8,711 nucleotides of DNA from Tissierellia bacterium (GTDB lineage: Bacteria > Bacillota > Clostridia > Tissierellales > Sedimentibacteraceae). Under the pieces are notes generated by a model that was given only the letters and a program-made list of their open reading frames with translations, was not told the DNA's origin and searched no databases. Each line of letters opens with the position of its first letter. Positions within the stretch are counted from its first letter, which is position 1. The stretch is taken from assembly GCA_028700795.1 (NCBI GenBank), contig JAQVRY010000060.1:1-8711 (forward strand), in the 5' to 3' direction. Made by a program: the position numbers and the translations under genes. This document shows, one piece after another, positions 5,387 to 8,711 of this stretch.

Positions 5387-7682
5387 TTTTGCTCCTACGA
5401 CTTTTTTTCATACTGAGACCTATTCTTTGTCTTTCTTTGTCTATGCTTAAAATTGTTACATTGACAGTGTCTCCTACCTGTACAACTTCCATAGGGTTTT
5501 TAATGTATTTGTCGCTCATTTCAGAAAGATGAACCAACCCGTCCTGTTTCACTCCTATATCTACAAACGCTCCAAAGTCAACAACGTTTCGGACTGTTCC
5601 CGTAAGTTTCATTCCTACCTTCATATCTTCAAAGTTCATAACATCACTTCTGAATACCACCTTAGGCATTTCGTCACGAGGGTCTCTTCCTGGTTTTCTA
5701 AGCTCTTCTAAAATATCTGTTAGTGTAGGAACTCCTACATTTAATTCTTCAGACAAAACCTTTATTCTGTCTTTAATGTTTTCTCTTGAAGGTTTTTTGT
5801 CTTCCTTGAAATTTAATTGAGCTAATGCCTCAAATCCTTTTAGCCTTATATTTTTAGCAGGCATTTTTACTTTCTTATCTTCTTTTACCGGGATCTTCAT
5901 TATTCTTTCATTTATGTCTCTTAAGTTTCCGCTTCTTAAATCTTCAATTGTATAGCCTAACTTTTTCAGAAGCTTTTCTGCAATTTCATATGTTTCAGGA
6001 TGTACTGCAGTTTTGTCAAGAGGATTTTCTCCGTCAGAAATTCTCAGGAAACCTGCACATTGTTCAAATGCTTTATCTCCAAGCATTTTTATCTTCATAA
6101 GTTCTTGTCTGTTTATAAATTTACCGTTTTCTTCTCTGTATTTAACTAGATTTTTTGAAATCGTCTTTGTTATTCCCGACACATATTGAAGCAGTGCAGG
6201 AGAAGCCGTGTTCAAATCAACACCCACACTGTTAACGCAGTCTTCTACAACTCCGTCAAGCTCCTGTCCTAATTTTGTTTGATTTACATCATGCTGATAT
6301 TGCCCGACTCCGATACTTTTAGGATCTATTTTAACAAGTTCTGCCAAAGGGTCCTGAAGTCTTCTTCCTATGGAAATAGCTCCTCTTATTGTAACATCAA
6401 GCTTTGGATATTCTTCTTGGGCTAATTTAGAAGCTGAATAAACAGAAGCTCCTGCCTCGCTTACGATTGTATAGGTGACTTTTTTAGGGAATGTATATTT
6501 CGACAACATATCTGATACAACCATTTCTGTTTCTCTTGAAGCTGTTCCATTTCCTATAGTAATAACATCTATGTCAAATTTCTTAATAATTTCCGCCATT
6601 ATTTTTTGGGATTTTTCAATTTCATTTCTTGGTTCATTTGGATATATTACTCCCTGTTCCAAGAACTTGCCTGTTCCATCTAAGACTGCTAATTTACATC
6701 CTGTTCTGAAACTTGGGTCTATGGCAAGAATTCTTACATCCTTAACAGGAGGAACCATCAATAGGTTTTTGGTATTTTTACCGAATACCTTTATTGCTTC
6801 TTCTTCTGCTCTTTCAGTAAGCATGTTTCTTATTTCTCTTTCAATGGAAGGAGCAATAAGCCTTTTATAACTGTCCTGAATTGCAGACAGATAATAGTCT
6901 GCAGTTATTGCATTTTCATTTGTTATTTCTTTTGATATTAAATAGTTGACTATTTTTTCATCAGGTGTATTTAACTTAACTTTTAATATCTTTTCTTTTT
7001 CGCCTCTATTAATGGCAAGAATCCTGTGATTTGCAATTTTATTAACCGGCTCTTCAAATTTATAATACATTTCATAAACGGTTTTTTCATCTTCATCAGC
7101 TGCTTCCGATAACAGTATTGCATCATTTACATAAACTTCACGTATATGCTTTCTGTAATCGGCATTGTCTGAAACAGTTTCAGCTATTATGTCACAGGCA
7201 CCCTCATATGCTTCTTTAACATTGTTGACGCCTTTTTCTTCATCTATATATGGTCGTGCAATTTCCTCAAGGTCACCTTCAATAATATTTTGTGCCATAA
7301 TAATTTCAGCTAAGGGCTCCAAGCCCTTCTCCTTGGCCTTTGATGCTCTTGTTGATTTTTTCTGTTTGTAAGGTCTATATAAATCCTCAACTCTTTGCAG
7401 CACATCTGCACTTAGTATTTCGTTTTTAAGGTCATCTGTAAGTTTACCCTGCTCTTCAATTAAGCGTAATACTTCTTCTTTTCTCAGTTCCAAATTTCTT
7501 AAGTACGTGAGCCTTTCAAACAGATCTCTTAAAACCACATCATCTAAGGACCCTGTCTGCTCCTTTCGGTATCTTGCAATGAAGGGAATTGTATTTCCTT
7601 CATCTATTAACTTAACCGTACTTTCAACCTGGGTTGGTTTTAAATTGAATTCTGTACACAACAATTTATTAATATCTATCAT
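5379..7682 (-). CDS. tex: Tex family S1 RNA-binding protein (YhgF/YdcI-like)
   Basis: A 767-residue Tex homologue, a conserved nucleic-acid-binding cytoplasmic protein linked to transcription and gene expression control. Domains in order: helical N-terminal Tex region with the hallmark TIPFIARYRKEQTG (31-44), YqgF/RNase H-like domain beginning RILAIDPSFRTGCKLAVLDG (317-336), helix-hairpin-helix region (about 485-550, with DLNTASPALLQYVSGI), the KPGRDPRDE motif (663-671) and a C-terminal S1 domain (about 688-757, GTVRNVVDFGAFVDIGVKQDGLVHLSEMS region). It is longer than B. subtilis YdcI (about 719) owing to a Lys-rich segment around 588-640 before the VGVPTL motif. The start overlaps the prfB stop as ATGA and has an AGGGAG ribosome binding site. 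Its stop overlaps the phosphatase start. Confidence 0.95.
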   Translation of the reverse strand: MIDINKLLCTEFNLKPTQVESTVKLIDEGNTIPFIARYRKEQTGSLDDVVLRDLFERLTYLRNLELRKEEVLRLIEEQGKLTDDLKNEILSADVLQRVEDLYRPYKQKKSTRASKAKEKGLEPLAEIIMAQNIIEGDLEEIARPYIDEEKGVNNVKEAYEGACDIIAETVSDNADYRKHIREVYVNDAILLSEAADEDEKTVYEMYYKFEEPVNKIANHRILAINRGEKEKILKVKLNTPDEKIVNYLISKEITNENAITADYYLSAIQDSYKRLIAPSIEREIRNMLTERAEEEAIKVFGKNTKNLLMVPPVKDVRILAIDPSFRTGCKLAVLDGTGKFLEQGVIYPNEPRNEIEKSQKIMAEIIKKFDIDVITIGNGTASRETEMVVSDMLSKYTFPKKVTYTIVSEAGASVYSASKLAQEEYPKLDVTIRGAISIGRRLQDPLAELVKIDPKSIGVGQYQHDVNQTKLGQELDGVVEDCVNSVGVDLNTASPALLQYVSGITKTISKNLVKYREENGKFINRQELMKIKMLGDKAFEQCAGFLRISDGENPLDKTAVHPETYEIAEKLLKKLGYTIEDLRSGNLRDINERIMKIPVKEDKKVKMPAKNIRLKGFEALAQLNFKEDKKPSRENIKDRIKVLSEELNVGVPTLTDILEELRKPGRDPRDEMPKVVFRSDVMNFEDMKVGMKLTGTVRNVVDFGAFVDIGVKQDGLVHLSEMSDKYIKNPMEVVQVGDTVNVTILSIDKERQRIGLSMKKSRRSKND

Positions 7683-8711
7683 TCTTTTCTCCCTAATGAT
7701 TTCATTTTCAAATATTCGTTCATAAACATATCTAAATTGCCGTCCATTACCGACTGCACATTTGATGTTTCAGCATCTGTTCGGTGATCTTTCACCATAC
7801 TGTAAGGGTGAAACACATAGGAACGGATTTGGCTTCCCCATGCAATTTGATTGTATTTTCCTTGAATATCTTCAATTTTTTCCTTGTTTTCAATTTTTCT
7901 GATTTCTATAAGCTTTGATTTTAACAGGGTCATCGCGGTTTCCTTGTTGCTGTGCTGGGACCTTTGATTTTGACAGGATACCACTATGCCTGTGGGTATG
8001 TGTGTTATGCGTATTGCTGAATCGGTAGTATTTACATGCTGTCCGCCGGCACCGCTGGAGCGGTAAGTATCAATTCTTAAATCTTCTTCATTAAGCTCAA
8101 CATCTTCACTATCACCAATTTCAGGCGTTATATCCACTGATGCAAAAGATGTGTGCCTTCTGTTTGAAGAGTCAAAAGGGGATATTCTGACAAGTCTGTG
8201 GACACCTTTTTCGGATTTCAAATATCCGTAAGCATTTTGCCCTTCAACGAAAATGGTAACACTTTTAATTCCTGCTTCTGTATCTGTTTGTATATCATAT
8301 ATTTCCATTTTGTAGCCCTTGGATTCTATCCACCTTGTGTACATTCGAAGAAGCATCTCTGCCCAATCCTGCGCCTCCGTGCCTCCTGCTCCTGCATGGA
8401 TGGATAAAATTGCGTTATTTTCATCGTATTCATCGCTTAAAAGAGCAACTACCCTTGCGCTTTCTAATTTATCTTCTGTCTCATCCATACTTTTTAAAAG
8501 TTCGGGCACTTGACTTTCGTCATCTTCTTCTTGTATTAATTCAACAATAAGCTCAATATCTTCTACCTGCTGTTTTAAACTATTGAATTCTTCCATTCGA
8601 TTTGTATTATGCTTAAGTTTTTGAGATACCTTTTGCGCTTTTTCCTGATTCACCCAAAAGTCAGGCTCCTGCATCTGTGATTCTAATGTAAAATTTTCTT
8701 CCCTCAACTTT
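7679..8711 (-). CDS. prfB: Peptide chain release factor 2 (partial at 5' end)
   Basis: RF2 reads UGA and UAA stop codons on the ribosome and triggers release of the finished protein. The fragment carries the RF2-specific anticodon-like tripeptide SPF (in RISPFDSSNRRHTSF; RF1 has PxT) and the catalytic GGQ loop (in SSGAGGQHVNTTDSA). The N-terminal coiled helices and the GAGGTEAQDW block are typical. The frame is open to the window edge, and the TTG at 8705-8707 lies in mid-gene, so it is not a start. By comparison with B. subtilis RF2, about 20-30 N-terminal residues are missing. The autoregulatory +1 frameshift site found in most prfB genes would fall just beyond position 8711 and cannot be checked. 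The stop codon TGA overlaps the tex ATG by 4 nt. Confidence 0.96.
   Translation of the reverse strand, partial: KLREENFTLESQMQEPDFWVNQEKAQKVSQKLKHNTNRMEEFNSLKQQVEDIELIVELIQEEDDESQVPELLKSMDETEDKLESARVVALLSDEYDENNAILSIHAGAGGTEAQDWAEMLLRMYTRWIESKGYKMEIYDIQTDTEAGIKSVTIFVEGQNAYGYLKSEKGVHRLVRISPFDSSNRRHTSFASVDITPEIGDSEDVELNEEDLRIDTYRSSGAGGQHVNTTDSAIRITHIPTGIVVSCQNQRSQHSNKETAMTLLKSKLIEIRKIENKEKIEDIQGKYNQIAWGSQIRSYVFHPYSMVKDHRTDAETSNVQSVMDGNLDMFMNEYLKMKSLGRKE

Noticed and set aside
6475..6870. 131-codon plus-strand frame opposite tex
   Set aside because: Antisense to the conserved YqgF-like part of Tex; no independent support.
8705..8707. TTG as the start codon of prfB
   Set aside because: The frame is open to the window edge and RF2 needs about 20-30 more N-terminal residues, so this is an internal Leu codon.

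Overview
The window looks like chromosome of a low-GC, anaerobic, spore-forming Firmicute of the Clostridia or Tissierellia type. This rests on an alpha/beta-type small acid-soluble spore protein gene, a butyryl-CoA dehydrogenase/Etf cluster of the flavin-bifurcating kind, a crotonase, strong AGGAG-type ribosome binding sites and very AT-rich spacers. No phage, transposase, CRISPR array, tRNA or rRNA was seen.

Layout. The left edge (1-110, minus) holds the start of an unrecognised reading frame that leaves the window. It has a plausible promoter but a puzzling start: the frame is open only if an AUU start or an A-run indel is assumed. A gene-free, AT-rich stretch (118-466) carries three small dyads and candidate SigG promoters. 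It leads into the spore protein gene (473-706, plus). An 11-bp GAAA-loop terminator separates this gene from everything else, which lies on the minus strand.

In transcription order (right to left) the minus-strand genes are prfB (peptide release factor 2, 5' end outside the window), tex (S1-domain nucleic-acid-binding protein), a HAD phosphatase resembling PpaX/Gph, crt (crotonase), an acyl-CoA dehydrogenase (bcd), etfB and etfA. The first three overlap by 4 and 8 nt and form one tight transcription unit. About 140 nt with a palindromic repeat of the TGTCATCCTGAG family separates them from crt. After crt, a near-consensus SigA promoter (TTGATA, 17 nt, TATAAT) starts a bcd-etfB-etfA unit. Its leader contains a Rex-like dyad, GTTAA-N4-TTAAC.

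Working together, Crt dehydrates 3-hydroxybutyryl-CoA to crotonyl-CoA. Bcd with EtfAB then reduces crotonyl-CoA to butyryl-CoA, probably coupling NADH oxidation to ferredoxin reduction. The usual companions hbd and thl are not in this window. The Rex-like site suggests the reductive step is switched by the NADH/NAD+ ratio, separately from crt. Most of the window is ordinary core-genome content. I found no clearly new biological system; the points most worth checking are the Rex-like site, the palindromic repeat before crt, and the frame problem at the left edge.
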